A stretch of 64,000 bases of DNA from Paracyclopina nana (lineage: Eukaryota > Arthropoda > Copepoda > Cyclopoida > Cyclopettidae), in NCBI GenBank assembly GCA_019096065.1, contig JAGUCH010000001.1:1922001-1986000 (forward strand). Reading direction: 5' to 3'. Made by a program: the position numbers and the translations under genes. Positions 1 to 13,323 of the stretch are shown here, piece by piece. Within the stretch, counting starts at the first letter, position 1, and the number at the start of each line of letters is the position of its first letter. Under the pieces are notes generated by a model that saw only the letters and a list, made by a program, of their open reading frames with translations, was not told the origin of the DNA and ran no database searches.

Positions 1-384
1 TGCTGGCATTTTTCAAGCTAGATAAAACAGCCATTAAGTATTGGATATGCTTCGCAGCAGCGGTGGGAAAATCTCTTACTTGGTCGGGTTAATATGGCAT
101 TTTTCAAATGCCCCACATAAGGACTTTTTTCCATGGAATTTTATCACACACTCATGGCTCAAAGTAGTAGTTTTGGCCCATTTTAAAGCAGAATATTGTT
201 TTCTTCCCAAAAAGCCTAATAGGCTGATTTTATACATGTAGAAATGCATACGAGCATATAATGCGTATGAAACTCGCTGTTTTGCCCTACAGTGTATGGC
301 TCAGAGGTAAAATGCAATTTTCCCCAGTTCAGTGAGGTGTCAAATTTAAGACCTGAAGTCGAAGATGATTTTTCTGCATTTTTG

Positions 385-401
385 TGCTGCTGCTGCTGCT
401 G
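385..401. repeat. (CTG)n microsatellite
   Basis: Short run of GCT/CTG triplets. Similar triplet runs occur at 1109-1124, 19369-19384 and about 36940-36955. None lies in a supported reading frame, so they are read as simple repeats and not glutamine or leucine tracts. Confidence 0.8.
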
Positions 402-3400
402 GCACGTGCGATACAGATCTACTTTCGTAGATCTTAATCACTTGTGATTTTCATTGCATTTTCAGGTGGAAACCATTATTGCATGATGATGTGCAAGATC
501 AATAACGACGTCATCACTGCTCAAGCTGGACAATCATGATTTGATGCAGTTTCGCACCACGCTGGGCCGCAGAAAAAAAAGAGCCTAAAAAACCTAAAAA
601 AATGAAAACAATTGCATTTCAGCTTGTAATCACCAACTAAAGGGTAATAATTTTTAATTTTAAAAATCGAGGGCAATTTGAAAAAATTCTTTCTGTAGGG
701 GGTTTGGGGGTGAAAGTCCCCACTGTGGGGTTGATGATAGTCATCGTCATCACGACATGTATCAGCAAATCCAATAGTCTTGTTCACGCCTATGGTAATC
801 TAATCTTGAGCAGACAATCAGTAGTTGCGGGATAATATTGCAATACGAAGGAAAATCTCAAGTAGACACGCTTTAAAATATGGAGGTTTGACAATTCGGG
901 CCATATCTATAAGCCACATTTTCCTAACAGGGAAAAAGACCGCATGTGTGTAGGGGACATTCCTCTCGTGCAGTAGCAATTCGGTCAAATAAGCTCAATT
1001 TCTGCGTTAGGAGATTTCAAACTCATCTGGAATGATGTTAACGACAGACACAGCTAGGGGGGTCTCCTAATTCAAGAAGTGCGAGCAAGACTTTGGAATT
1101 TTCCCTATGCTGCTGCTGCTGCTGTTTCAATCTGACGAAATTCGAGCTGAAAAATGCATTTTTTCTTTGGGCTTGCAGTTGCAGTAATTTGAGTTCTTGA
1201 CTTGTCAAACATGACATAAGAGGGGGGAAAATACGCTGCATGTAATGCAAACAGTAATTCCTCTTTTTCTCAGCCAAAAAAAAATTACCTTCATAATTAA
1301 AACCAGCCTAATAATCATAAATGGCTCCAGCATTTGAATTCTAGCATTTTTGCCAGAATTGCTGCTATACTAAGGATGTTGTAAAAAGGCAATTTCCACC
1401 ATGGAGGAGCATAATGGAGATTGTTCTCTCATCAGACATTCCTCTGAATATATAGCATTTGAATGCTAACACTTTTAGTTCACAGCTCCTCGGCAAAATG
1501 GAGGTCATTTTGACTGGTTCATCAGTGGCTTTGGCAAAAATGCCATGAATCATCTTGGAGCCATGCATATGCAAAACTGGCCCTGAGGGCCTGGAATTCG
1601 TGATCATCCATTCATTGGAGTGCTGACTTGTCTTCTTATCCTCCCCCTACTACTCGATTTTGTGAAACTGCATAATCATCGCATTGTTGAGCAGCGCATG
1701 GAAAAGGCTTGCATAAAAAAGCAGCCAGAAGCAATTGGAGCAATAACCATTGGCCCCAGAGCAATAAAAATAAAATGAGCAGAGACATTGTCTTCTCTCT
1801 TGATGGCAGTAATTTCTATTAAGGGCCAATACACTCGTTCCTATACAGCTCTGAGCTCTCAGTCAGGATTAGGGTTCACTTGGGGGAAAAAAACTCAGCT
1901 GGCAAAAAAGGCCAAGACAAAAACTTTTTAAATAATGTCTTCTTTCAAAGCCACTTTTTGCCTTCCCTTCTATGCTGTGTACTTCAGTGTAACATAAATT
2001 AGCCACACAGTGGTAGAAGAAACACTTGAGCACTCAAAATAAGAGCCCTCTTCTTATTTAGGAGCTTCCAAATGGTGGCACATAACAGTTTGTGATGAGG
2101 GAAAATGAAAGGAGAAAAAGCCCCTCTCCACTTTGGAGCCTTTTTTCTGGCCATTCACTTCTAATTGTAGAGGGCTCAATCATTTCAGCTTTTTTTTTGC
2201 TTGCTGCTTTGTTTGGAAAACTTTTTTAATAAGGGCTTCTGTCTTGCTGAAAATTGGATTAGAGGAAATGATTTTTTTTTTCATTCTGCAAGCAGAGTAC
2301 ACAGTGGGCTCTTTGTTTGTTGTGCACATCATTGAGGAGGTATAGTACTGCTATAGTTGCAAAGACTATTTTTACTGTGGGAAAAATGCCTCAAAGAATG
2401 GCCATCTCAGATTACTCTTGATAGGAGAGTAAAAATGGAGAAAAGTGCTTATTTATCACAACTCTTAATTCAGATGTGCTTTTACTGCCTGACATCTGTG
2501 CACAAGTCAGCAAAAAGGGGAACAGCCTGATTCTGATGATTATGAGCACTCTATTTTCATCTTTGAACAGAGGTGTTCACAGCTCCCTGAATCTGGCTGT
2601 AAAGACTATGAAAGAGTCTCTTGTGTGTCTAATTAGACAACACATGCATTGAGCTGAGAAAGCTGCTACAATTGAGATGATATCTAGCTATAATTAGTAG
2701 CTCCTTGTTTAGAAAGCCATTTGAGAGCAAAAATGCTGGTTAAATAAACGTCTCCAGTGTGATGACAACAAATATAGCAGCTGCCCTATAGCTGTCGATG
2801 CTCTCTCCCTGGAAGTGCGGTTAGTAAACAAACAAGCCTCGTGGTCATTAAGCTTGACCACGTGTCCGCGAGCCCATTCATTTGTCAACAACAAAACTCA
2901 GCTCTGCAGCTGATGCTACTAGACTACCTAACTACGCGCAAATGTCCACTTTAATTATAGGGTCACGACGACCAGCATTAAATGACCAATAGGCCAAAAT
3001 AACATCCTGTCACTCGTCACGTGGCTCTTGCCTTACCGCAGTTGGCCAAAATCTGGATGCTTTTGCTCGTATTTTCCCGAAAATGCCGACCAGTTTACAC
3101 TTTGGGCTTTCTAGCTCTTGTAACCTGAAGTAGTGGAAAATGGAAGGAAGAGTCGTTGAGCTATAAACACCGAAGTGCACATTTCTGAATATAGTGCTGC
3201 TATAATATACATATAGCTATATAGCTATATGTAGGGGTGCGACATATACACACATTGAAGTTATAACGTGCATAAAACCGAGTCTCATATGCAAACATTC
3301 ACTGTAATAAGACTACAGTCGAGTGCTCATCATAATACAGCTTCTATGAGCATTGGGGTTTCTGCAGTAGCACAACTTTTAATCAACTGCATGAAAAGGG

Positions 3401-4435
3401 TCCAAATTGCTCGTAAAACTGAGTGGGATATGCAATTAGGAGCAGCTTGCTGTTAAGACTTCTTAAAGCTAACTTTACGACGTTGCGACAACATTAGCAT
3501 CACCATACAGACATATCTATAATTTACCCCATTTTTCCACTCATTTACTGAGCAGTGCAGAAAAGTTGCTCAGCTGGCAAAATGCTTTTTGGGTGACACC
3601 AGATCCTTAGCGCTACCAAAGTTTGACTAGGAAAGTTATCTATAGCCCTACACTAGTGAGCAGTCTGGTGTTTTTGCAGCTTCTACAGCCGCTTTTGTGG
3701 CTTTTGTGAAAATCCGAGACAAGACAAGAAAAGTCAATCAAGGGAGGCAGAAAAACGAGGAGAAGCCCCTTTCAACATGGCTGCTCCTCACTTTCCAGAT
3801 GGCCAATTCTTCAAAGTATATACTAAGAGTCAATAACCTGCAGTTGACAAAAGTTTTGAAAGCCATAAAGGAAAGCCTTGCCTCATTACAAATTACCATG
3901 TGCAAAAAGCAGCAGTTGAGTGTGCAATAAACAACTGTTAGCTTCAAGGGTGTGGTGGTGTGTGGAATTTAGAAAGCTCAACTCGGCGCACACTGGGAGA
4001 ATCCCGAAAAAGAGCTCCAAATTTGGCCATGCCTCCAAGTGGCGAAATTGGCCAATTTGCGCCTCAAGGCAGATAAGGCATGATTTTTCAAAGTTGGGCC
4101 ACTTTATATTGCAAAGCTCGCGGTTGCTGTTGTTGTTGTTGGCATGGCTGTTGTTATAGATTCCTGAAGCCAAACTTTGGTACTTCCATATACACTACAT
4201 GGCCTATATACTGTAGTATACTTCTCGAGTCGTGGAACGCTATGGTAGTTGTTAGAGAAAGCAGTTTCCCCAAAGCGTTTTCCACCAAGGTAGTACACAT
4301 ATAGCTGGTAGAGAGCTAGACTATAACTATCAATTTGGGTTTACGAGCTCCCCTTTCATCGAATGAGACCAAGGCTAGCAAGCCTCGTTTTCATGGAGGG
4401 AACATAAGAAAATGGCCATTAGCATCTTTATCCAA

Positions 4436-4454
4436 ACTACTACTACTACTACTA
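4436..4454. repeat. (ACT)n microsatellite
   Basis: About six perfect ACT triplets in non-coding sequence. Confidence 0.8.
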
Positions 4455-6118
4455 AATGGCATCCATCTTTGGAAGAAGATGTGCAAAAACCATATTGTTG
4501 TATCTTTTTCATTGCTGGCTTTCTACCTTTGAAGCTTGAGTGTGTCTGACAGATATCCCCTGTCAATACTGATGGACAGTTTGACAGAAGCAGCCAATAA
4601 ACGAGACCCTATAATAGAGAAGAGACAGCAAGTCAGATGAGAGCAAATTATATTCGTTTTCTGCTACAACATCGATTGTGGATCAAGAGCAAATTATTCT
4701 TTTTTCAGTTTTTGTCTCAAAATCCCCCGAAGGGCAGAGGAGGGATCATCCTCTTTTGATTGCCAAGCTCAGCATGAAATTGGGAAAGAAAGCCACCATA
4801 TCAGCGCTGCTGGGAAGATAGTAAACAAAATCTCCCATCTACAGCTAGAGCTGTGTTTTTGCAGCCACACAGATCACAGACATGTTGGTAAAAACAGGTG
4901 AAAGCAATTTACATTCGAAATGAGCTAGCTAAAATTCAGCCCTATACTATCTTAAATGGATCCTTCCATTTCAGCCTCGGCTAAAAAAGCTAGGACTTTT
5001 ACACGAGGTCCATCCCTCTTTGTCAAGCAGGATATGAAACATGATACAAGAGCTCACATCACATCCATTTAGATGATTACACACAATGTGACTAGAAAGC
5101 CCTGTGCGTATATATAGTACTTTTTTCCCAGCACTCTCCCAGATTTTGGATTGATCTTTTTGGCCTTACTCCTGATCCGCAATGCGCCAAAAAAGCAAGT
5201 AAAAATTGGATTATCAACGCCCTATCTCTTAGTATGAAATTGCCTTCACTTGAGTAGCACTAGCGCCATCTGTTGTGTGCATGATTGACAGGCTTTCCAG
5301 ATAAAAAAGTGCTCTCTTATGTAAATAACCCCTTTTTTCGGATGCCTCAACTGAAGAACAAATCAATGAAAGGCAAAAAACTGCTTAGGAATATTATTGT
5401 ACACTTGTTGGCAATACTACTAAAATAATTGTAAAAGACTTCCTTTTCATCCGCGATCGAATGAAGATCGAAGAGTCGTTTTCGTTGCCATAAATCAAAC
5501 GAAGAAAGATAATTGCACACCACGGCCGCGTGCACCGTAAGCTAAGAAATACACGTGCAGCTCAGCTGAGCTCAGCACAGGCCTGAGCATGAATTTTTGC
5601 GGTGTGCGACGAAATTGCAGGTTCTGTTCGTGTAATTGCTTGATGGGCCCACTGCACTGTATATAATAATGTAGCACTTGTGCAATTTATGGAATGCTCA
5701 CTTAGCTCACGAAATTGCGTGAAATTAAAGCCTCATCATCTCAGCCCTTCGATCCCATTTGTCACCGCAAAGACCAGAACAATCCAGAATGACCAGACAT
5801 ACAGTCTGTCCTGGCAATTTTGTCGCAAAGACTTTCGGACTGTTTGTAACAGGAATTGGAATTCCCAGTGGCGCTGGGAGAAAAATCCCTAATTATCATC
5901 ATTAATCAGTATAAAATGTTATGTTATTGTAAACAAATCTGTATGATTTGTCAAAAGAGCCATACTAGAGTATTTGTTACTGTAATTTCGGGGGGAAACG
6001 TAATCAGGTAGCCAGGAAATGAGGCTGATTTGCGCCAATTCATTCACCAACAAAAAAAGCTTCATGGCATTTCTTTTGATGTGTGCCTAATAATGGTGGT
6101 GACTTACTTTGGATTTTC

Positions 6119-6135
6119 GAGAGAGAGAGAGAGAG
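6119..6135. repeat. (GA)n microsatellite
   Basis: Perfect GA dinucleotide run. GAGA tracts can be bound by GAGA-type factors in arthropods, but nothing here shows use. Confidence 0.8.
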
Positions 6136-6396
6136 GGGCAAGCAAAAAAGCCTGCTTCATTGTAAACAAGGCAAAAAAAACCAGGCTTCAATCTTGATAC
6201 TTTCAACGGCTCATTCAATAAAAACCCACAAAATGATCAAGCACAACAAAAAGAAGCCTCTTTTTGCATGGCTCATCAATTTTGGTTAACAAAAGATCAA
6301 AAATTCAACTTTTTGCTCTCACCTTTTGGAACCCATTAAGGCTGATCCGCCTCTTGAAAAAGTTGAAGTTGTAGACTGTTTACATTTTTTAGCGCC

Positions 6397-6475
6397 GGCC
6401 GGCAAACTAAGAACACGCGCGCGCCGGCAAATGAGAAACGTAAACAAAAAACAAAACAAAGCGTGCGAGTGACGT
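6397..6475. promoter_or_regulatory. CpG-rich spot with GTAAACAAA and CRE-like site
   Basis: This is a short GC- and CpG-rich patch in AT-rich DNA. It has two GCCGGCAAA repeats, a GTAAACAAA at 6440-6448 (forkhead-type core) and GTGACGTG (CRE-like). The same combination of CpG-rich bases beside GTAAACAAA recurs near 19.6, 35.1, 42.3 and 61.0 kb. It may be a promoter or enhancer core. No adjacent gene is visible, so this is inference. Confidence 0.3.
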
Positions 6476-9400
6476 GTTCAAATCGGATAATCCAGGTAAG
6501 ATCTTTTTAATGTTGAAATTGAATAGTGTATTATGGCATGTCAAATGGCATGGGAAAAAGTTTGTAAGATTATGGCGAGGGCGATTATGCTCTTGCTTAT
6601 CTGAATGACAAATATGATATTGGTGAGGTGAATTGCGCGTGGGATTTGTGGATAAGTTTCTTGTGTGCAGCCAGCAAAGCAAGGGCGGTTCCTTGTTGCC
6701 CTGCTTATTTTCTTGCATCTTGTGGGATCGTGTCGATCGATTTGTGGTTCCCTCGGCAATACCAAATAACAGCCTTGCTTGCAAAGGGGCTTGGGTGGTC
6801 TTTTGTTATGGTGCCCAGCCAAATGTGTAATGCATTATTGATGCCAGCTAAGAAGAAGACCACTTGTTACTAAAGACTAATTTTTACACACTCGACTCTC
6901 CGGATTCTCTGTGTGTGTTGAATCAAATGAACGGACTCACCTAAATAAATTAGCTTAAACTGAAGAACCAACTAATTAAGTAAAAATCTAAAGTCATGAC
7001 AAGTCATGTCAAGCTAATGAATTCAGCAGCAACTCATTACTGGCAAAAGCAGGGAGAGAAGAAGAGGAAGAAAGAAGGGTTAGAGGAATTACACAGAGTG
7101 ATGCAAAGTTGTTCTTTTAAAAATAGTGCTATTCTGGAAAATATTCTTAATTTAATCAAAGTACTGAAACATAATTTTACTTCTGCCCTTTTTGTTAAGT
7201 TGAAGCTGAGAGAGTTGCAGTTTTGGGAGACAAACAAAAGTAGATCATTTTTACTGCTGTCGGGGTAAATGAACGGCAAGACAAGGTTAATGAGTCCATT
7301 TGAGTCATTAGTTCACCTCCATGATGGACAAAACTTGGAGCAAGAGCATTAATCAACAGAGCAAATGCAACAACTACATTGATTAGCTGGATCACTCGAG
7401 CATGATGTTCGTCATCACACACACAAATGCTATGAAAAATTCATTTTTGTAACTTTTGCAGTGGCAGAAACATTTTTCAATCTTGATGTCTGTGTACTTG
7501 AAAATGGTACATGGTATAGTAAGTAGCAATTATAATTTGTTAATTTTTCGGTCTAATTATTCGAGTTAATTTATGGCTCCTCTTATTAGAATGCTCCCTT
7601 TTGAACCACATCCGTGAAGATTGCTCAGATTTGGTGGTATATAGTGGTACTAGTATATAGTGGACAAAGCCAATGATTGCAAAGAAGTTAACATTCTTTG
7701 CTGCTGCAATTTTCTGCTTAAAATTCTGGCTTCCTTCAAATGGTCTTGGAAATGAAGCCATCATCATTATGTGTTGACTTAGAATCAATCCACCCCTTTT
7801 TCAAGAAGGAGCCCTTTTAATATTGCACCAGACAAAAGGAAGTCATTATCTTCGCATTTCATGTGGCATTTGCTGCCAACCTCAAGTTTCACTTCAAGAA
7901 GAGAAGAGCTGAGGATTTGACTTCAATCACGGCAATGAGCAATTGAAGCACACATTCCAGCATAAACACAAGTAGAGCAAGGCATGCCATCGGCCCATTA
8001 CCTTTGGAAGACATACATACAAAAAATGTTGCCATTTTGGACATAAATTACGCTGAAGTGAGCTCACCGTGGGCCGAGCAAAAATTCCAACAGGTTTCTG
8101 GCATTGTCTAAATACTTTGAGTTTAAGTGAAACATGCCCTGTTCATGTCTTCGAGGCAACTTTACTATGCTGGTAATTTTTTCAAAAAATGCAATTTAAC
8201 GACTATTTAATTATATTGAAAATGAGCTTGAAAAAACCGTGCTGTCGTTAATGTCTATTTCCAATCCACTGATTTATAGATGGCGCTAATAAGCAATTAT
8301 TTGGGTGTCTATACTCGTTATACTTGAGCAGGATAGGAAAGCAGCCTTTTTATTTTCCAAGAGTGTAACAACCCTTTCACATTTTCACAGCTGAAAAAAT
8401 TCCAATTGGCAGTCAGCACAATTTGGGATGGAAGTAGTATAACTGTGATCTGAATAGCATGTGAGCTGCATAAAGCGTTTTTTAGGCAGGGGAAATTCGC
8501 AATTGTGACCCAGCCAGAGGTCACGTAAAAAAGAGCAATTCTCATCAATTGAGACATGATGATAATAAAAATCCTCACTTCTGAGGAAATCGTGTGCAAT
8601 GCAGGCAATTGAGATTTTTTCCACCGAAGGAGAAGCCTGTGCTAGATTTATTGGAGCCGCCTGATTTTGGCACCAAAAGGCACCTCTCAAGGGGAAAGTT
8701 GCGAAGAAGTTTTATGGGAAACACTAGAGAGCACAGGAGTTTTTACAAGCTCAGCACCATGTGCCAAGTGTGTAAGAAATGGAAGCCAACTTTCCGATCG
8801 CTGCTGGCAGCTTCACTTTTATGGCACTATTTGCCAAGAAGAACTCAATTCTCCCCTACACGAACGCTATTCGAAATCGAAAGCATATACAATTTCCCCC
8901 TTGGACTGATGCAATGGCGGATGCTGCAGCCGAAAATGAGCCAATCTTGACCACCGCCAAAGCTTTTCAGCTGAGCCGCAAGTGAAAAATGGCCGCGCAT
9001 TTCTTCCATAAAAAGCAGGGGAGCCTGCAATCTGCAGAGATTTGAAAAATCCCCTTTATACTGCTTTAAGTTTCACTCCAAGGGAATTTCTTCAGGTGCA
9101 GACCTGGGAAAGTTTCCCTGCTTTTTAAGCACAGCTAAGGAGAGAAGCTTTGGTTAAATTGGACATATTGAACTTGTGCGTTGCTACCTCCATTTCTGCA
9201 AAGAGCATTGTCAAATCCCCGGGGAAAACTAGGGAATTCTACTGTATTGGCAAATCCTCTTTCTCAAAGTTAACGATTGGATCCCAAAAGTTCTCTGCTC
9301 CTTCTTCAAAGGGGATTTCTGGGAGAAAAACCTTCAAAGGACTTCTTTTTTTCATCCACTTCATTTTCCAGCCTGCTCCAATTTCTCTTCTCAAGAGGAA

Positions 9401-11263
9401 GTTGGACTAATTGACCACTGAGCAATATCTATTTCTATAGCGCTTAGGAGAAAAACTGGGGTCTTTTTTTAGTTTGCTAAAGACCATAGAATTTCGAATT
9501 AGAACGGTTTTTAGTCAGCATTACCACCTAAAAAACCTTTTTGACAGCCTGAATGGAATAACTTCAGTGCAGGTGTCTAGTTTTGTGCTTCATTTAGCTT
9601 TGGAAGCTCAAAACTTAATTTCCCACTTGGACCTCAACTCTGACCCATGCCTGTAAATTGCTTTTCCTGTTCTTCTTGCCTTTATTTCATCCTGCGCAAT
9701 TAGAGCCCAATTCAAGCCCCCTTTCAAACATGTGGCCAATAAGAGTGTGATGTTCTGCAGCTGACCAACTCAGCTCAGCCTCAAGCCATGTTGACAGAAT
9801 TGGCACAAAGGATTTCTGCCTTGTGGCTAAATTATCTTTAATTCAATGAAGGAAATCTGCAGCTGTAGTTCTGCAGGTAAGGGCATCAACCTCTCTTCTT
9901 CTGCAGCTAAAATTTCCCAGTAACCCAGGGGTGACTCAAATTTCACTCTAAATAGGTTAGGCATTTGCGAGCCGAAAAGACAACTCTACTACTTTGTCCA
10001 CCTACTTTCTTCACATCAGTGGCAGAACCAATTTTCTCTCTGCTAGCAATGTGCGTTACTGCATTGCATCTCGCCAGACCAAGACACAAAAAAGCCATTC
10101 TTCTTGCAGGAAAAAAGAGGAAGATTCTCAGACAGAAGAAGAAGTAGCCAAGACATGCTTTTCGGCCTTTATTGTTTTTCAAAGCATGCCACCGACATGA
10201 TAGAAGAATACTTCGTATTTTGGTTTTGGCTTTACATGCAGATTTAGGGAAAAGTGCAATTTCTGACAGACAGGCATATTTTTGAATATTTTACACCTGA
10301 CTGCGCTAAAGTTGCCAAGTTGCAAAATACTCTCTTCAATTATTTCCTCGCTCATAAAAACGTTGCAATTTCTTGTCGTGGTCAAGATTTCATGTGTTTT
10401 TTATTTGATATTTTTGAAAAGTACTATATACTGCATAGTGTACTAGTCGAGCATGCAAAAATAGCTCTTCTTGGTTTCCGTTGCGCCATCATCATCTTTG
10501 CTAATTTCCCGTCGTGTTTACATATGCTAACTCCTGTACACTCCAAAGAGAGGTAATTTAATTATTTGCGAAATAATTTTATAGCAGCTTTAATATTGTA
10601 TTATGGCTTTCACAAAATAAATCCGACCAGGCAAGTTATTAAATTTTTTGGCTTGAATTATCATATTTTAAATAATATCCTTTGCAAAGTCAGTAGTAGA
10701 TAAAATCCTTAAAAATTACATTAATTCTTATTGAATTGCCGCTCTTTGGAAGTTGCTGCTAGTTTTGCAATGTGTTGGCTATTTATGTAGGCTGAAATTT
10801 ATTGGATAATTAAAATTGCGGGAAACCGCAGTTACTACTATGACACTAACTCACTTGAATTTTACTACGTAGCAGGAGAGATTACACAAAGAATTCAAAG
10901 TTAATCTTGGTTTTTGTTTTCACAGGAAGCCGCAGCAATTTTTATGCGTCACGTTCGCAAACAATGATGTCGTAGTACAATATACTATATGCATAACTTT
11001 TAGTGGCAAAATTGAGAAAAAAACCTCATATGAGCTTTCCATGTCTTGGCATAAATTATGAACTGATTTGGCTCCCTTGGTGGTTGTTAGTCACACTTTT
11101 ATTGCTGTGTGCACTCTTGAAACTTGAATAAAAAAGGCTTACTTTTAAAATGCTACTCTTGCTGCCAGTCCAATGAATCCAGGTGAGAAATGAGCCCATT
11201 TTACAATTTGGCTTTCAATGGTTAAATTAAAGCGTGCACCCAATTTTATCACACTCTGGTGGG

Positions 11264-12055
11264 GGCGCGTACTTTGTCCTACAATCAACCGATCGCACGT
11301 TAACCTACAAAACAGTGCGCACGTCAGACTACAAAGATTTTTGGCCCAGAATATAAACAACCCCAATCGCACATGAATCTACAGATAACTAATCGCACAT
11401 GAACTACAAATGACGGAAACGCACACTAAACTACAAGCAAATCAAAGAGCACTTGGGCAACAGAACAAACGCACATCAATATACAATCAACCAAACGCAC
11501 AAGAATCCACAAGAGTAAGACTATCCTTGAAAAAAAAAAACTTTTTAAAGATGGTTATCAATTTCAAGTCAAAGAACTTTGACTATTTTTAGATAAAAAT
11601 TGCCTACTTTTAACAAAATATGAGTTTTTGGACTATTTGGACTATTTTGACTTTGCCTTCCAGCTATGGAATCTAGAGACTCTGCAGAACAACTTTTTAC
11701 TTCATTGCAAAATTGATATATCAGCATTAACTTCCGCTACTTGTTAGCAAATTGAGCAAATCGTCTTACTTAAAACTCGGTCAGCATGCTAAAATTCGAA
11801 AAATGCTCCGATTTTGGATCTATTTACAGTTTTCGAGAAAAAGTGCGTTTAGTCAAATGTAGTTTCATGTGCGAATCATCTGTGTTCATTGTGCTGACAG
11901 CTTTTTATGTAGATTCATGTGCGTATCTGCTAAATGTAGCTTGGGTGCGTTTGGTTCAGTGTAGGTCCATGCGCGGTTGGTTTTATGAAAAAAAGTTTTG
12001 TAGATCCATGTGCGCATCCGTTATTTGTAGTTTTGCGTGCGTTCTGTTTGTAGTT
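11264..12055. mobile_element. Inverted-repeat element with degenerate subterminal repeat arrays
   Basis: The left arm (about 11264-11516) is a degenerate array of about 25-bp units of the form CGCAC-N(5-7)-CTACA, about ten units. The right arm (about 11842-12055) is the same unit in reverse orientation, TGTAG-N(5-8)-GTGCG. The two arrays face each other across about 325 bp of unique AT-rich DNA with no transposase. Multiple subterminal repeats in opposite orientation are typical of non-autonomous hAT/P-type or foldback DNA transposons. Exact ends and target duplication are not resolved by eye. Confidence 0.6.
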
Positions 12056-12412
12056 CCTGGTATAGGCATCCTCCCTTTTAATGGCTTCTTCTTCTAAAAG
12101 ATCCTCGACCCAAAGTTGCTGCAGTTTTATTAGCAGGCAGAGGTGAAAAACCTCGCGATGATTTTCAAGTGCACGTGATGTAAATAGTTTTGCGGAAAAT
12201 GCTATAATCGATGCGCATGGGTCGCATGTGGCCACGTGTCCTATTTACTCGGACTAGTCAAGGGGGTGGACAGCTTTACATGATGAGAATGAATGAGGGT
12301 GGTGGTGGTTTTTGCGAGAGAAAGAGCTCTAATCCAGACCAGATTACATGTCAATAGAGGTTCTGCATAAATAAGAGTCATCAGCCAAATGTGTAGCATA
12401 TCCCCTTTTCTA

Positions 12413-12509
12413 TACAGAATGCGGCTCCGAAAATGCACTCAGCGGGCTGCTCTGAAGAAGTAGGCGAATCGGCTGTAGCGCAGCTGCAATTTCGGAGCCG
12501 CACTCTGTA
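12413..12509. mobile_element. Short TA-flanked MITE with about 25-bp inverted ends
   Basis: Left end TACAGAATGCGGCTCCGAAA is mirrored by the right end TTTCGGAGCCGCACTCTGTA with about two mismatches over 25 bp. Total length is 97 bp. The ends start with TA and the TACAG start resembles Tc1/mariner-type termini. It has no coding capacity, so it is a non-autonomous element. It may form a hairpin in RNA. Confidence 0.65.
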
Positions 12510-12600
12510 CATAGAACATAAAAAGGATATTTCGTACCGCGAGGGCCTTCTCATGTAGTTTTAGATGACCTGGATGTCAGTGCCCTCGAGGTCCTTTCAA

Positions 12601-13182
12601 TAGGCCGTTCTCATATTGCCGGAAAAAGCTAAGCTATAAGCTTGTTCTCATAAAACTCAGTAAGGCAGGCAGCAAGCAAAGCAAGGCACTTTGGAAGCTC
12701 ATAACTCAGCAAGTACTGAGCCGATTGGAACCAAATTTGGAGGGATTCATTAGAGCATATTGAAGAATCTACATGCAAAATTTCATCCGGATCGGAGAAC
12801 TCTAAGGAGGTGGCTGATTTTTCTCCTTTGCTTAACTGATTTGCCTTACTTTCAGTAAGGCGACCTTAGCGTCCTCCGATCCGGATGAAAATTGGCATGA
12901 ATATTCTTCAATATGTCCTTATGAATTCCTCTAATTTTGGTTCCAATCGGACGAGTAGATGCTGAGATATAAGCGCGCAAAGTGCCTTGCTTACCTTATA
13001 GAAATGTTTATGAGAACAAGCTATAAGGTAAAATTAGCTAAGCTAAGGTAAAAATTATGCAACGAAAACCGGTTATTTCGCTCAACATTCACAAAAAGCA
13101 GCTACTTTGCTTGAAATGCTGAACGTTTGCTTAGCTATTTTTACCTTAGCTTAGCTTTTTCCGGCAATATGAGAAGGGCCTA
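12601..13182. mobile_element. MITE with about 35-bp inverted ends, containing a nested element
   Basis: Outer ends read TAGGCC(G/C)TTCTCATATTGCC on the left and its reverse complement on the right, continuing through GGAAAAAGCTAAGCT, and are bounded by TA. Inside lies a second long imperfect palindrome at 12639-13022. The parts outside it join into a sensible outer element if the inner one is removed. The shared TTCTCAT block suggests the two belong to related families. No transposase is present. Confidence 0.65.
12639..13022. mobile_element. Nested long-palindrome MITE
   Basis: Ends AGCTTGTTCTCATAAA (12639-12654) and the reverse complement (13007-13022) are flanked on both sides by ATA. Internally the arms pair imperfectly over most of their length. 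For example, the block with ATCCGGATCGGAG on the left matches CTCCGATCCGGAT on the right. The arms are clearly more diverged than the ends, so this is an older palindromic element. Confidence 0.6.
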
Positions 13183-13209
13183 ATATCTATAAAAGTTTTC
13201 GTCAACTAA

Positions 13210-13323
13210 TACAGAACGTCCCACAAAATTCGTAGTAAATAGAGACGAGTTGATTATTAAAGCCTGAAAATTGCTGGGAAGATTGGATTTTTAATAACAT
13301 TGAAAATTGTGGGACAATCTGTA
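13210..13323. mobile_element. Short TA-flanked MITE
   Basis: Left end TACAGAACGTCCCACAAAAT and right end ATTGTGGGACAATCTGTA are imperfect inverted repeats (about 18 of 22). Length is 114 bp. TACAG...GTCCCA termini look Tc1/mariner-like. No coding sequence is present. Confidence 0.55.

Larger units (their letters stand above)
1..11263. other. Gene-free AT-rich intergenic DNA
   Basis: I find no credible coding exon in this stretch. Open frames are short, often start at non-ATG codons, and lack protein-like composition. It contains microsatellites, copies of the GCACASTGGG motif (718-726, 2300-2308, 3989-3997), copies of GTAAACAAA (2824, 4821, 5929, 6440) and one CpG-rich spot near 6.4 kb. It is probably intergenic or intronic regulatory DNA of a gene outside the window. 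Unrecognised non-coding RNA genes cannot be excluded by eye. Confidence 0.6.

Noticed and set aside
385..401. CTG/CAG triplet runs as polyglutamine or polyleucine coding exons
   Set aside because: They lie in short frames without other protein-like sequence or splice structure, so simple repeats are the better reading.
6407..6873. Several overlapping open frames on both strands
   Set aside because: Openness in many frames with no consistent composition, start context or domain is what a local base-composition shift produces.
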